A stretch of DNA of 34,125 nt, from NCBI RefSeq assembly GCF_963662805.1, contig NZ_OY759861.1:1-34125 (forward strand). The letters run 5' to 3'. Under the pieces are notes generated by a model that saw only the letters and a list, made by a program, of their open reading frames with translations, did no database searches and was not told where the DNA came from. Source of the DNA: an uncultured Cohaesibacter sp. GTDB taxonomy: Bacteria; Pseudomonadota; Alphaproteobacteria; Rhizobiales; Cohaesibacteraceae. The position numbers and the translations under genes were made by a program. The number at the start of each line of letters is the position of its first letter. Within the stretch, counting starts at the first letter, position 1. This document shows, piece by piece, positions 17,117-24,764 of this stretch.

Positions 17117-19174
17117 CTAGTGCGAGCGCCCGATGCCGTAGGTTTTCATCTTCCGATAGAGCGTGTTGCGTGAGATGCCGAGCTGTTCAGCGCAGCGTGA
17201 GACATTCCATTTTGTCTCAACCAAGGCGGCTCTGATGAGCGCTTTCTCTCGCCCTTTCAGATCCAGTCCGGCCTTGAGGCCTCCACTGACGCCCCCCAAT
17301 CCGCCCCTATCAAAGGAATCATGTCTTCCGATCTGGCAGGGTGCCTCATGGGTGGGCGTGCCAAGACCTGCCATTCCTTGCGGCACTGCGGATCGTTGCC
17401 AAAGAGGGACTGACGGGCTTGAAGCCGCTTCCATGATTGCCCCCAGATGATGCGGCTCGACAGGGGCACCATCTGCCAGAATGCTGGCCGTCTTCAGGAC
17501 ATGCTTGAGCTGACGAATGTTACCCGGCCAGTTGTGTGCCTCGATCATGGTACGTGCCTCTGGTGAGAAGCAGGCCGGATCCTCAAGGCGAGAGCCGGGC
17601 AGAAGCCGCCCGACCAGATAGCCGATATCCCGCCGCTGACGCAACGGCGGCAGAGGCAGCACGAAGCCGCAAATCCGATAATAGAGATCCTCGCGGAACC
17701 GCCCCTCGGCGCAGAGTTCCTCGAGCGGCTGATGGGTTGCGGCCAGAAGACGGATGTCAAGATCGATGCCCTTGGAGCTACCGAGGGGCGTCACCTGTCG
17801 ACGTTCGAGCACCTGCAACAGGCGCGTCTGGGCTGAGAGGGGCATGTCGCCGATTTCATCAAGCAGAAGCGTGCCGCCATTGGCCGCGAGCAGTTGCCCC
17901 TTGAAACCACTGGCCTGGGCGCCGGTGAAGGCACCGGCCTTGTAGCCGAACAATTCCCCTTCGATGAGATTTTCCGGCAAGGCACCGCAATTGACGGCGA
18001 TATAGGGCCCGTCCTTGCGACTGGAGGCCTCATGCAGGGCGCGGGCGAAGCTGTCCTTGCCGACGCCGGTCTCACCTGTGATGAGTAGCGGCACGTCATG
18101 CTCATAGAGCTTTCTTGCCTTGCCTGCCAAATCCTTGAGATGGCGATCATCGCCGAGCATGCGTCCCAGCGCATCCGTGCCAACCATGACCTTGGCCCGT
18201 GGTAGGGTGCTGCCCGGCGATGAGGCCCCTGCCCCAGAAGTCCTTCGCTCGCGGCTCGCCGAACCCGGCTCGATCAGGCGGGCATGGACCAGCGAGCTGT
18301 CGCGCTTGAAACCGGACCGGATGGCGACCTGTGCCGGAATGCGGCCTGCCTCGGACAGGTGGGCGGCGAGCCTGTCGCGCTCCATGTCGATCAGCTCGTC
18401 GATGTCGCGACCGATGATGTCGGAGCGGTCCTGCACCGACAGATGACTGAGGGCCTGCTGATCGGCGCCAGCAATGCGTCCGTTCTGATCAAGTGCCACT
18501 AGCCCTTCTTCCAGCAGTCCGACACGCTCCGCATCCGGGTGGAAGCGCAAGACCCAGTGACCGGAAAAATGGTCCTGAAAATGTCGTCGACTGATCAGGC
18601 GAGCCGACATTTCCAGAAGGGCACGGGTGTGGGCCAGAATGTCGGGATCATCCTTGCGCCCGATGCTGGAAACATCGAAGAGGGCCAGCACCTCGCCATC
18701 GATGTCGAAGACGGGAGCACCGGTACAGGTCAGGCTCGCATGGTCGCTATGAAAATGCTGGTCCCGATAGACGGTGAGCGATTTCTTCTCGGTGATGGCT
18801 GTGCCGATGCCGTTGGTGCCCTCGCGGGATTCGCTCCAGTCGGCCCCTCGTCTGAGGCCAGCCTTGCGGAACAGATTTTCCAGCGTCGACTGCACGGCAA
18901 ATTCGATGATGGTGCCGCTCTTGTCCGTGAGGATGACCGCGTGCCCCGAGCCAACGATATTGTTGAAGATATGCTGGACCTGCGCCCGGCAGGCGGTGAA
19001 GAGCGGGCCAAGATGCTCAATGGAATCGCGCACCCTCTCCCGGCGCACCACGGTTTCGTGGCGACGGCTCCACTGATCGAGCCCGTGCAGATTAAGGCAC
19101 CGGTCCCAGGATGCAGAGATGGTATTCCCGTCAAGCGAGGACAGGGCCGCGCCGCGCAGAGTGAGATCAGACAA
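17117..19174 (-). CDS. Sigma-54-dependent transcriptional activator, AcoR/Fis type, with GAF domain
   Basis: Enhancer-binding protein activating RNA polymerase with sigma-54. The likely start is TTG at 19174, seven bases behind a perfect GGGAGGAAAC ribosome site; an upstream GTG at 19243 has none. That gives 685 residues. A GAF sensor covers about 60-200 (ILTDKSGTIIEFA, then GTNGIGTAITEKKSL, typical of AcoR-like proteins), with a PAS-like region near 215-300. The AAA+ domain from about 328 has Walker A GETGVGKD (367-374), the sigma-54 contact loop GAFTGA (414-419) and Walker B LLLDE (436-440). A Fis-type helix-turn-helix ends the protein (NVSRCAEQLGISRNTLYRKM). It is divergent from an ExaC-type aldehyde dehydrogenase and probably activates it in response to an alcohol or aldehyde. 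Confidence 0.94.
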   Translation of the reverse strand: MSDLTLRGAALSSLDGNTISASWDRCLNLHGLDQWSRRHETVVRRERVRDSIEHLGPLFTACRAQVQHIFNNIVGSGHAVILTDKSGTIIEFAVQSTLENLFRKAGLRRGADWSESREGTNGIGTAITEKKSLTVYRDQHFHSDHASLTCTGAPVFDIDGEVLALFDVSSIGRKDDPDILAHTRALLEMSARLISRRHFQDHFSGHWVLRFHPDAERVGLLEEGLVALDQNGRIAGADQQALSHLSVQDRSDIIGRDIDELIDMERDRLAAHLSEAGRIPAQVAIRSGFKRDSSLVHARLIEPGSASRERRTSGAGASSPGSTLPRAKVMVGTDALGRMLGDDRHLKDLAGKARKLYEHDVPLLITGETGVGKDSFARALHEASSRKDGPYIAVNCGALPENLIEGELFGYKAGAFTGAQASGFKGQLLAANGGTLLLDEIGDMPLSAQTRLLQVLERRQVTPLGSSKGIDLDIRLLAATHQPLEELCAEGRFREDLYYRICGFVLPLPPLRQRRDIGYLVGRLLPGSRLEDPACFSPEARTMIEAHNWPGNIRQLKHVLKTASILADGAPVEPHHLGAIMEAASSPSVPLWQRSAVPQGMAGLGTPTHEAPCQIGRHDSFDRGGLGGVSGGLKAGLDLKGREKALIRAALVETKWNVSRCAEQLGISRNTLYRKMKTYGIGRSH

Positions 19175-19241
19175 GTTGTTTCCTCCCGGACCGGCGACGG
19201 CTCCTTTTCGGAACTTCTGCAGGTCAGGCGAGCAGTCTATC

Positions 19242-19270
19242 ACGTAATTTTACGTGCGACAAATTCGCAC
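19242..19270. promoter_or_regulatory. Two adjacent inverted repeats upstream of the sigma-54 activator gene
   Basis: ACGTAA-TT-TTACGT (19242-19255) and GTGCGA-CAAAT-TCGCAC (19254-19270) are perfect-armed inverted repeats lying head to tail, 68-96 bases before the activator start. They may bind the activator itself or another regulator. They differ from the palindrome beside the sigma-54 promoter. Confidence 0.4.
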
Positions 19271-19373
19271 ATACACCACCCGAAAGAATACCCGATCAGG
19301 CAGAGCAAACAGTATCAAGCAGGCATCAATCGCACCACCCGTGCAACAGACTGTCACGCACCTTGGCACAAAG

Positions 19374-19391
19374 TGTCACTCTGGCGTGACA
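19374..19391. promoter_or_regulatory. Palindromic upstream activating site for the sigma-54 activator
   Basis: TGTCAC-N6-GTGACA is a perfect inverted repeat, with a further TGTCACG half-site at 19352-19358. It lies about 45 bases upstream of the sigma-54 promoter candidate, between the divergent activator and aldehyde dehydrogenase genes. This is where an enhancer-binding protein with a Fis-type domain would bind. Confidence 0.6.
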
Positions 19392-19434
19392 GTTGATACG
19401 CACTACTACTATGCAATTTCAACAAGTTAGCAAG

Positions 19435-19451
19435 TTGGCACGTTTTTTCCT
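19435..19451 (+). promoter_or_regulatory. Sigma-54 (-24/-12) promoter of the aldehyde dehydrogenase gene
   Basis: TTGGCACGTTTTTTCCT matches the consensus TTGGCACG-N4-TTGCW in the whole -24 element and spacing. It deviates in the -12 element, where TTCC replaces TTGC. It lies 54 bases before the ATG, downstream of a palindrome and next to a sigma-54 activator gene. Confidence 0.68.
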
Positions 19452-19504
19452 TCTCACCTGTCATCACAAATCCACATGACGACGCATTTCTCGGGAGGAA
19501 AATC

Positions 19505-21052
19505 ATGAACGTCATTACACCAAGCACACGCTCTCAAGCGCTCGACACCGCGCATCTTGATGTGTCATTCCCCTTCAAGACCCGCTATGGCAACTTCATC
19601 AACGGCCGCTTTGTCGAGCCGAAATCGGGGCAGTATTTCCAGAACCCGACCCCGATCACCGGCGAGATCCTGTGCGAATGCGCTCGCTCCAACCATGAGG
19701 ACATCGACGCGGCCCTTGACGCGGCACATGCTGCCTTCCCTGCCTGGGGCAAGACCTCGATCACCGAGCGCTCCAACATGCTGCTCAAGATCGCAGACAC
19801 GATGGAAGCCAACACCAATCTGCTGGCGGTTGCCGAGTCCATGGACAACGGCAAGCCGATCCGCGAATCCATCGCAGCCGACATTGCGCTGGCAGTTGAT
19901 CATTTCCGCTATTTCGCCGGTGTGATCCGCGCCGAGGAAGGCACCATCGGCGAGATTGACTCCAACACCTATGCCTATCACATCAACGAACCGCTCGGGG
20001 TTGTCGGACAGATCATTCCCTGGAACTTTCCACTTCTGATGGCCACTTGGAAGGTCGCTCCTGCCCTTGCTGCAGGCAACTGCATCGTCTTGAAGCCCGC
20101 CGAGCAGACCCCGGCCTCTATCATGGTTCTGATGGAGCTGATCGGCGATCTGATCCCGCCGGGCGTGCTCAACGTCGTCAACGGCTTTGGCCTTGAAGCG
20201 GGCAAGCCGCTGGCCTCCTCCAACCGGATTGCCAAGATTGCCTTCACCGGCGAGACGACCACCGGTCGCCTGATCATGCAGTATGCTTCGCAGAACATCA
20301 TTCCGGTGACGCTGGAGTTGGGCGGCAAGAGCCCCAACATCTTCTTCTCGGACATCATGAGCCAGGACGACGCGTTCCTGAACAAATGTCTTGAGGGCTT
20401 TGCCATGTTCGCACTCAATCAGGGCGAAGTCTGCACCTGCCCGTCCCGCGCGCTCATTCAGGAAGACATCTATGATGCCTTCATCGAGAAAGCCGTCGCC
20501 CGCGTCAAGGCGGTCAAGCAGGGCAACCCGCTCAGCATGGACACCATGATCGGCGCTCAGGCTTCGCTGGAGCAGATGGAGAAAATCACCTCCTATCTCG
20601 ATCTGGGCAAACAGGAAGGCGCCAACTGCCTGACCGGTGGCAATCGCGCTCATCTTGGCGGTGATCTGGAACAGGGCAACTATATCGAGCCGACCGTCTT
20701 CCAGGGCAACAACTCGATGCGAATCTTCCAGGAAGAGATCTTCGGCCCGGTCGTCTCGGTCACGACCTTCAAGGATGAAGCTGAAGCGCTCGAGATTGCC
20801 AACGACACGCTCTATGGCCTTGGGGCCGGGGTCTGGACCCGCGATGGCAGCCGTGCCTTCCGCATGGGCCGCGAAATTCAGGCGGGTCGTGTCTGGACCA
20901 ACTGCTACCACGCCTATCCGGCCCACGCTGCCTTTGGCGGCTACAAGCAATCGGGCATCGGTCGTGAGACCCACAAGATGATGCTCAATCACTATCGCCA
21001 GACCAAGAACCTCCTGGTCTCGTATGACGACAACGCTCTGGGCTTCTTCTGA
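19505..21052 (+). CDS. NAD-dependent aldehyde dehydrogenase, ExaC/AcoD (acetaldehyde dehydrogenase) type
   Basis: Oxidises aldehydes such as acetaldehyde to the acid with NAD. Of 515 residues, close to ExaC (about 506). Catalytic residues are visible: N174 in PWNF, K197 in LKPAEQTP, E271 in LELGGKSP and the nucleophile C310 in NQGEVCTCPSR. The CxC and the N-terminal TRYGNFINGRFVEP belong to this branch. GGGAGG at 19493-19498 precedes the ATG. Divergent from an AcoR-like activator, with a sigma-54 promoter candidate upstream and a DUF779 gene downstream, an arrangement commonly seen for alcohol- or acetaldehyde-induced enzymes. The exact aldehyde is not determined. Confidence 0.94.
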   Translation: MNVITPSTRSQALDTAHLDVSFPFKTRYGNFINGRFVEPKSGQYFQNPTPITGEILCECARSNHEDIDAALDAAHAAFPAWGKTSITERSNMLLKIADTMEANTNLLAVAESMDNGKPIRESIAADIALAVDHFRYFAGVIRAEEGTIGEIDSNTYAYHINEPLGVVGQIIPWNFPLLMATWKVAPALAAGNCIVLKPAEQTPASIMVLMELIGDLIPPGVLNVVNGFGLEAGKPLASSNRIAKIAFTGETTTGRLIMQYASQNIIPVTLELGGKSPNIFFSDIMSQDDAFLNKCLEGFAMFALNQGEVCTCPSRALIQEDIYDAFIEKAVARVKAVKQGNPLSMDTMIGAQASLEQMEKITSYLDLGKQEGANCLTGGNRAHLGGDLEQGNYIEPTVFQGNNSMRIFQEEIFGPVVSVTTFKDEAEALEIANDTLYGLGAGVWTRDGSRAFRMGREIQAGRVWTNCYHAYPAHAAFGGYKQSGIGRETHKMMLNHYRQTKNLLVSYDDNALGFF

Positions 21053-21095
21053 TCCTCCCAAATCAGAAGTGACAAGAGCAGGAAGGGCACCCCGG

Positions 21096-21125
21096 CGGGT
21101 ATCAGGATCCATTTCCTGATACCCG
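21096..21125 (+). other. Strong intercistronic stem-loop between aldehyde dehydrogenase and DUF779 genes
   Basis: CGGGTATCAGGA (21096-21107) and TCCTGATACCCG (21114-21125) pair perfectly over 12 bases with the loop TCCATT. No T run follows (AATATCC), so it is more likely an mRNA stabiliser or processing site than a full terminator. It would reduce expression of the downstream gene. Confidence 0.6.
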
Positions 21126-21161
21126 AATATCCATATCCTTTAGACAGGTGAGACGCTCCTC

Positions 21162-21521
21162 ATGAACGGCAAAAGCATACCTGCGGTCACCGCCACAGAC
21201 GCCGCCCTAGGCCTGATCCGTAAGATAAAAGAAAAGTACGGGGACGATCTGGTGTTTCATCAGTCGGGCGGCTGCTGCGACGGCTCTGCGCCGATGTGCT
21301 TTGAAACCAGCGACTTCATGCTGGGAGACAATGACCTGCTGCTTGGTGAGCTGGATGGGGTGCCCTTCTATATCAATCGCGATCAGGGGCAACGTTGGGG
21401 CGGAACCAACCTGATCATCGATGCCATCCCAGGCAACGGCGGCATGTTCAGCCTCGACAATGGCACAGGGCAGCGCTTTCTGACCCGCTCCGAAGTCTGC
21501 GTGATTGCCAACGACAATTGA
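21162..21521 (+). CDS. DUF779 domain-containing protein
   Basis: A 119-residue protein of the DUF779 family, which has no established function. The hallmark is the cysteine-rich segment FHQSGGCCDGSAPMC at about residues 28-42, suggesting metal or thiol chemistry. FYINRDQGQRW and LTRSEVC follow near the C-terminus. It lies 109 bases after the aldehyde dehydrogenase, separated by a stem-loop. DUF779 genes are frequently neighbours of ExaC-type enzymes, so a role in aldehyde metabolism is likely. The next gene is convergent, 25 bases away. Confidence 0.9.
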   Translation: MNGKSIPAVTATDAALGLIRKIKEKYGDDLVFHQSGGCCDGSAPMCFETSDFMLGDNDLLLGELDGVPFYINRDQGQRWGGTNLIIDAIPGNGGMFSLDNGTGQRFLTRSEVCVIANDN

Positions 21522-21546
21522 GAGTCTGAGCCCGTTGGTCTCGAGG

Positions 21547-22047
21547 CTAGAGCAGAGGCTCAAGAACCTTGGCGATGCGCTCGACCAGTTCTTCGGGCAA
21601 CTTGTCGATGTCGAGCCGGATGACGTCCGGTTCGCCGTCCGGCACCTCCAGCGTCGCGATCTGGCTTTCGATCAGCGCCACGGGCATGAAATGCTGTTCC
21701 CGCCGCGCCATGCGATCCCGTACCAGCTCCACCGCACCATCAAGAAAGACAAAGCGCAGATCCCCGGTCGCGGTGCGAAACTGGTCGCGATAGCTTTTGC
21801 GCAGGGCCGAACAGCTGAGCACCCGCGCTTCGCCTGCGGCTGACCATTTGCCGATCTCTGCGGTGAGCGTGGCGAGCCACGGCTTGCGGTCCTCATCCGT
21901 CAGCGGTATGCCCGCCGCCATCTTCTCGACATTGGCCGGTGAATGGAAGGCATCGCCTTCTGCAAAGGGAATGCCGAACCGGTCAGCCAGCAGTTTGCCA
22001 AGGGTCGATTTGCCGCTTCCTGATATGCCCATGACAATTATGATCAT
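21547..22047 (-). CDS. gntK: Gluconokinase
   Basis: Phosphorylates D-gluconate to 6-phosphogluconate with ATP. Its 166 residues are the usual length of the P-loop (GntK/IdnK) type. Walker A is GISGSGKST at residues 7-15. GDAFHSPANVEKM and GIPLTDEDRKPWL form the gluconate-binding region, and VLSCSALRKSYRD and HFMPVALIESQIATLE are family signatures. It is the last gene of the sugar-acid operon, 78 bases after gnd, and its product is the substrate of that enzyme. No strong terminator is visible in the 25 bases before the convergent DUF779 gene. Confidence 0.95.
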   Translation of the reverse strand: MIIIVMGISGSGKSTLGKLLADRFGIPFAEGDAFHSPANVEKMAAGIPLTDEDRKPWLATLTAEIGKWSAAGEARVLSCSALRKSYRDQFRTATGDLRFVFLDGAVELVRDRMARREQHFMPVALIESQIATLEVPDGEPDVIRLDIDKLPEELVERIAKVLEPLL

Positions 22048-22125
22048 TTTCGTGGCCCTTTATCGAATGATCCCCAAACGTCCTCAGTCGCGTCCGACAT
22101 CCTTCCTCGTGCTTTCGCCAGAGGG

Positions 22126-23517
22126 TTATGCCCCTCCCATCCAGTTGTGATGGAAATGGCCGTCCCGATCCACACGCTCGAACGTGTGTGCGCCAAAATA
22201 GTCGCGCTGCCCCTGAATGAAGTTTGCCCCGACACAGGCACTGCGGCGGGCATCGAGCCAGCTGAGCGCGGAGCTCAGGGCCGGGGTTGGCGTCGCGGTG
22301 AGCGCCGCAGTGGTAACGATGGTGCGCAGGGGCGCTTCGGCAGCTTCCAGTGTCGTCTCGGCAAAGGGGCTGTCGAGCAGGTCGGCTACGGTACAAGCCT
22401 CGGCGAGCGGGTCGAGCATGGCCGAGCGGATGATGCAGCCCGCCCGCCAGCCGCGTGCGACCTTGGCGAGATCTGTGTCCCAGCCATTTTCTCTAGCGGC
22501 CTCCGCGATCAGTTCCAGTCCCTGCACATAGACCGACAACATCGCCGCCGGGAAGGCTCTTACCACCAGGTCGGAGAGATTGCCGGTGGCGTCCTGCGAC
22601 AGGGGCAAGGCCCGTTTCTCGTTCGTCAGCCGGTCCCGCCCAGACAGGGCACGGGCCAGAAAGCCCGCAGCAACAGTCGGCACGGCGATGCCATATTCAA
22701 GACCGGCCTCGACAGTCCAGCGCCCGGTGCCCTTGTGGGCGGCCCGATCCCGGATCAATTCCACCAGAGGTCTGCCGGTCTCAGTGTCGAGGGTTGCCAT
22801 GACCTTTTGTGAGATCTCGGCGAGATAGGAAGCCGCCGGGCCGTCATTCATCGCGCCGAAGCAGTCGGAAATTTCCTTGTGGTCCTTTCCGGCTGGACCG
22901 GAGAGCAGAAGATAGCATTCGGCCAGCATCTGCATCAGGCCATATTCGATACCGTTGTGAACCATCTTGACGAAGTGCCCCGCCCCCATCGGGCCGTGGG
23001 CCGCATAGCAGGATGCCCCGTCCTCGGCCTTCGCCGCGATGGCGGAGAAAGGCTCCTCGATTGCGGCCAAGGCGTCGGCGTCACCACCCGCCATCAGGGC
23101 CGGACCGAAACGAGCCCCCTCCTCGCCTCCGGACACACCGAGACCGACGAATTTCAGCTTTGCCGCCTTCAGCTTCTCCTGCCGCAGTTCGGTGTCGCGA
23201 TAGAAGGTGTTGCCGCCATCGATGAGGATATCGTCGGGCGCGAGAAGCGGAGTGAAGCTGTCGATGACATCATCAACCGGTTTGCCCGCCTTGATCATGA
23301 TGAGGATGCGGGCCGGTTTGACCAGCGCCTCGACCATCTCCTCCGGGCTCGCACAGACCACGAGATCCTTGAGCGTCTCGCGGGCCTTTTCCAGCACGTC
23401 GGGAAACGGGTCATATACAGCCACCCGAAACCCATGATCGGCAAAATTGAGCGCAAGGTTGCGCCCCATGACGCCAAGTCCGACGATGGCGATGTCAGCG
23501 CGTGCTTCTGTGTTCAT
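22126..23517 (-). CDS. gnd: 6-Phosphogluconate dehydrogenase (decarboxylating), possibly NAD-preferring
   Basis: Oxidatively decarboxylates 6-phosphogluconate to ribulose 5-phosphate. 463 residues, the long dimeric type. The nucleotide-binding motif is GLGVMG (residues 13-18). Catalysis is marked by K184, N188 and E191 in KMVHNGIEYG, with SGGEEGARFGP at 129-139 and the C-terminal QRDYFGAHTFERVD. At the end of the second beta strand, where NADP enzymes have Asn-Arg-Ser/Thr, this protein has Asp36-Pro-Phe. Loss of the arginine and gain of aspartate suggest NAD rather than NADP, which is an inference. GGGAG lies seven bases before the ATG. It sits between dgoD and gntK in one operon. Confidence 0.95.
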   Translation of the reverse strand: MNTEARADIAIVGLGVMGRNLALNFADHGFRVAVYDPFPDVLEKARETLKDLVVCASPEEMVEALVKPARILIMIKAGKPVDDVIDSFTPLLAPDDILIDGGNTFYRDTELRQEKLKAAKLKFVGLGVSGGEEGARFGPALMAGGDADALAAIEEPFSAIAAKAEDGASCYAAHGPMGAGHFVKMVHNGIEYGLMQMLAECYLLLSGPAGKDHKEISDCFGAMNDGPAASYLAEISQKVMATLDTETGRPLVELIRDRAAHKGTGRWTVEAGLEYGIAVPTVAAGFLARALSGRDRLTNEKRALPLSQDATGNLSDLVVRAFPAAMLSVYVQGLELIAEAARENGWDTDLAKVARGWRAGCIIRSAMLDPLAEACTVADLLDSPFAETTLEAAEAPLRTIVTTAALTATPTPALSSALSWLDARRSACVGANFIQGQRDYFGAHTFERVDRDGHFHHNWMGGA

Positions 23518-23556
23518 TTGTCTGCTCCCATGGGTCTCTTCGGGTGAGCCTTTATC

Positions 23557-24705
23557 CTACCACTCGGCGATGCTGCCGTCCTCGTGCCGCCAGACCGGAT
23601 TGCGCCAGCTGTGGCCTTCCTTGGACCGTTCCTCGACAAAGGCCTCGTTGATCTCGACGCCGAGGCCCGGGCCTGTCAGGACAGGCAGATAGCCGTCCTT
23701 GATCTGCAAGGGGGTCGGGTCCACGAGATAGTCGAGCACGTCATTGTCGACATTATAATGGATCCCCATCGACTGCTCCTGAATGAAGGCATTGTAGGAG
23801 ACAAAGTCGAGTTGCAGCGAGGCCGCCAGCGTGCAGGGTCCAAGCGGGCAATGGGGCGCAATGGCCACATCATAGGCTTCCGCCATGGCCGCGATCTTGA
23901 ACAGCTCGGTGATGCCGCCGCAATGACTGATATCGGGCTGCAAGATGTCCACCATGCGCTGTTCGAGAATGTCGCGGAAGCCATAGCGCGAAAAGACGCG
24001 TTCGCCGGTGGCGATCGGATAGCCGAGGCCGCCTGCGATTTCCTTCAGGCACGAGAGATGCTCTGGCAGAACCGGCTCTTCAACGAACATCGGGTGATAT
24101 GGCTCCAACTCGCGCAACAAGGCCTTGGCCATGGGGCGATGCACCCGGCCATGGAAATCGATGGCGATGCCGACATCGGGGCCGACCGCTTCGCGAGCCT
24201 CGGCCACGCGGGCCACTGCATCATCGACCTTCTTGTGGCTGTCGACGATGGCGAGTTCGGGCGTGCCGTTCATCTTGAAGGCGGTGAAACCCTTCTCGAC
24301 GACTTCCCGCGCCTGCCTCCCCACATCGTTTGGACGGTCGCCACCGATCCAGCAATACATGCGCATCTTGTCGCGTACCTTGCCGCCGAGCAGCTCATGC
24401 ACGGGAACGCCAAGAGCCTTGCCCTTGATGTCCCAGAGGGCCTGATCGATGCCGGCGATGGCGGACATAAGGATCGGACCTCCGCGATAGAAGGTGGTGC
24501 GATAGAGGGTCTGCCAGATGTCCTGAACCTGACGCGGATCACGACCGATGAGCAGGTCCTCGAATTCGAGCACAGCAGCCTCGACCGAACGCGCCCGGCC
24601 TTCGATGACCGGTTCGCCCCAGCCACTGATGCCTTCGTCGGTTTCGATCTTCAGGAACAGCCAGCGCGGGGGCACCAGAAAGGTTTTGATGTTGGTTATC
24701 TTCAT
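23557..24705 (-). CDS. dgoD: D-galactonate dehydratase (enolase superfamily)
   Basis: Dehydrates D-galactonate to 2-dehydro-3-deoxy-D-galactonate. Its 382 residues equal E. coli DgoD and align essentially without gaps. Metal ligands D183, E209 and E235, the catalytic pair H185 and H285, and E310 fall at the same numbers in the motifs DFHGRV, FVEEPVLPE, TGERVFSR, APHCPLGP and IQEQSMGIHYN. The C-terminus WRNPVWRHEDGSIAEW is also DgoD-like. It follows the TRAP transporter, so the imported substrate is probably a C6 aldonate. The kinase and aldolase that complete the De Ley-Doudoroff route (dgoK, dgoA) are not in the window. Confidence 0.95.
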   Translation of the reverse strand: MKITNIKTFLVPPRWLFLKIETDEGISGWGEPVIEGRARSVEAAVLEFEDLLIGRDPRQVQDIWQTLYRTTFYRGGPILMSAIAGIDQALWDIKGKALGVPVHELLGGKVRDKMRMYCWIGGDRPNDVGRQAREVVEKGFTAFKMNGTPELAIVDSHKKVDDAVARVAEAREAVGPDVGIAIDFHGRVHRPMAKALLRELEPYHPMFVEEPVLPEHLSCLKEIAGGLGYPIATGERVFSRYGFRDILEQRMVDILQPDISHCGGITELFKIAAMAEAYDVAIAPHCPLGPCTLAASLQLDFVSYNAFIQEQSMGIHYNVDNDVLDYLVDPTPLQIKDGYLPVLTGPGLGVEINEAFVEERSKEGHSWRNPVWRHEDGSIAEW

Positions 24706-24764
24706 TGTTCACTCCGTGAAGCGGGTGCGCGGGGGCGGGAGAGAGCCTCCGCGCATGCAGAGTA

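Noticed and set aside
17112..17127. Hairpin GCTCGC-TAGT-GCGAGC over the stop codon of the sigma-54 activator gene as a terminator
   Set aside because: The stem is short and no T run follows on the minus strand; it cannot be supported as a terminator.
19565..21112. Long minus-strand open frame opposite the aldehyde dehydrogenase
   Set aside because: The plus-strand product has all catalytic residues and a strong ribosome site; the antisense product shows no recognisable domain.
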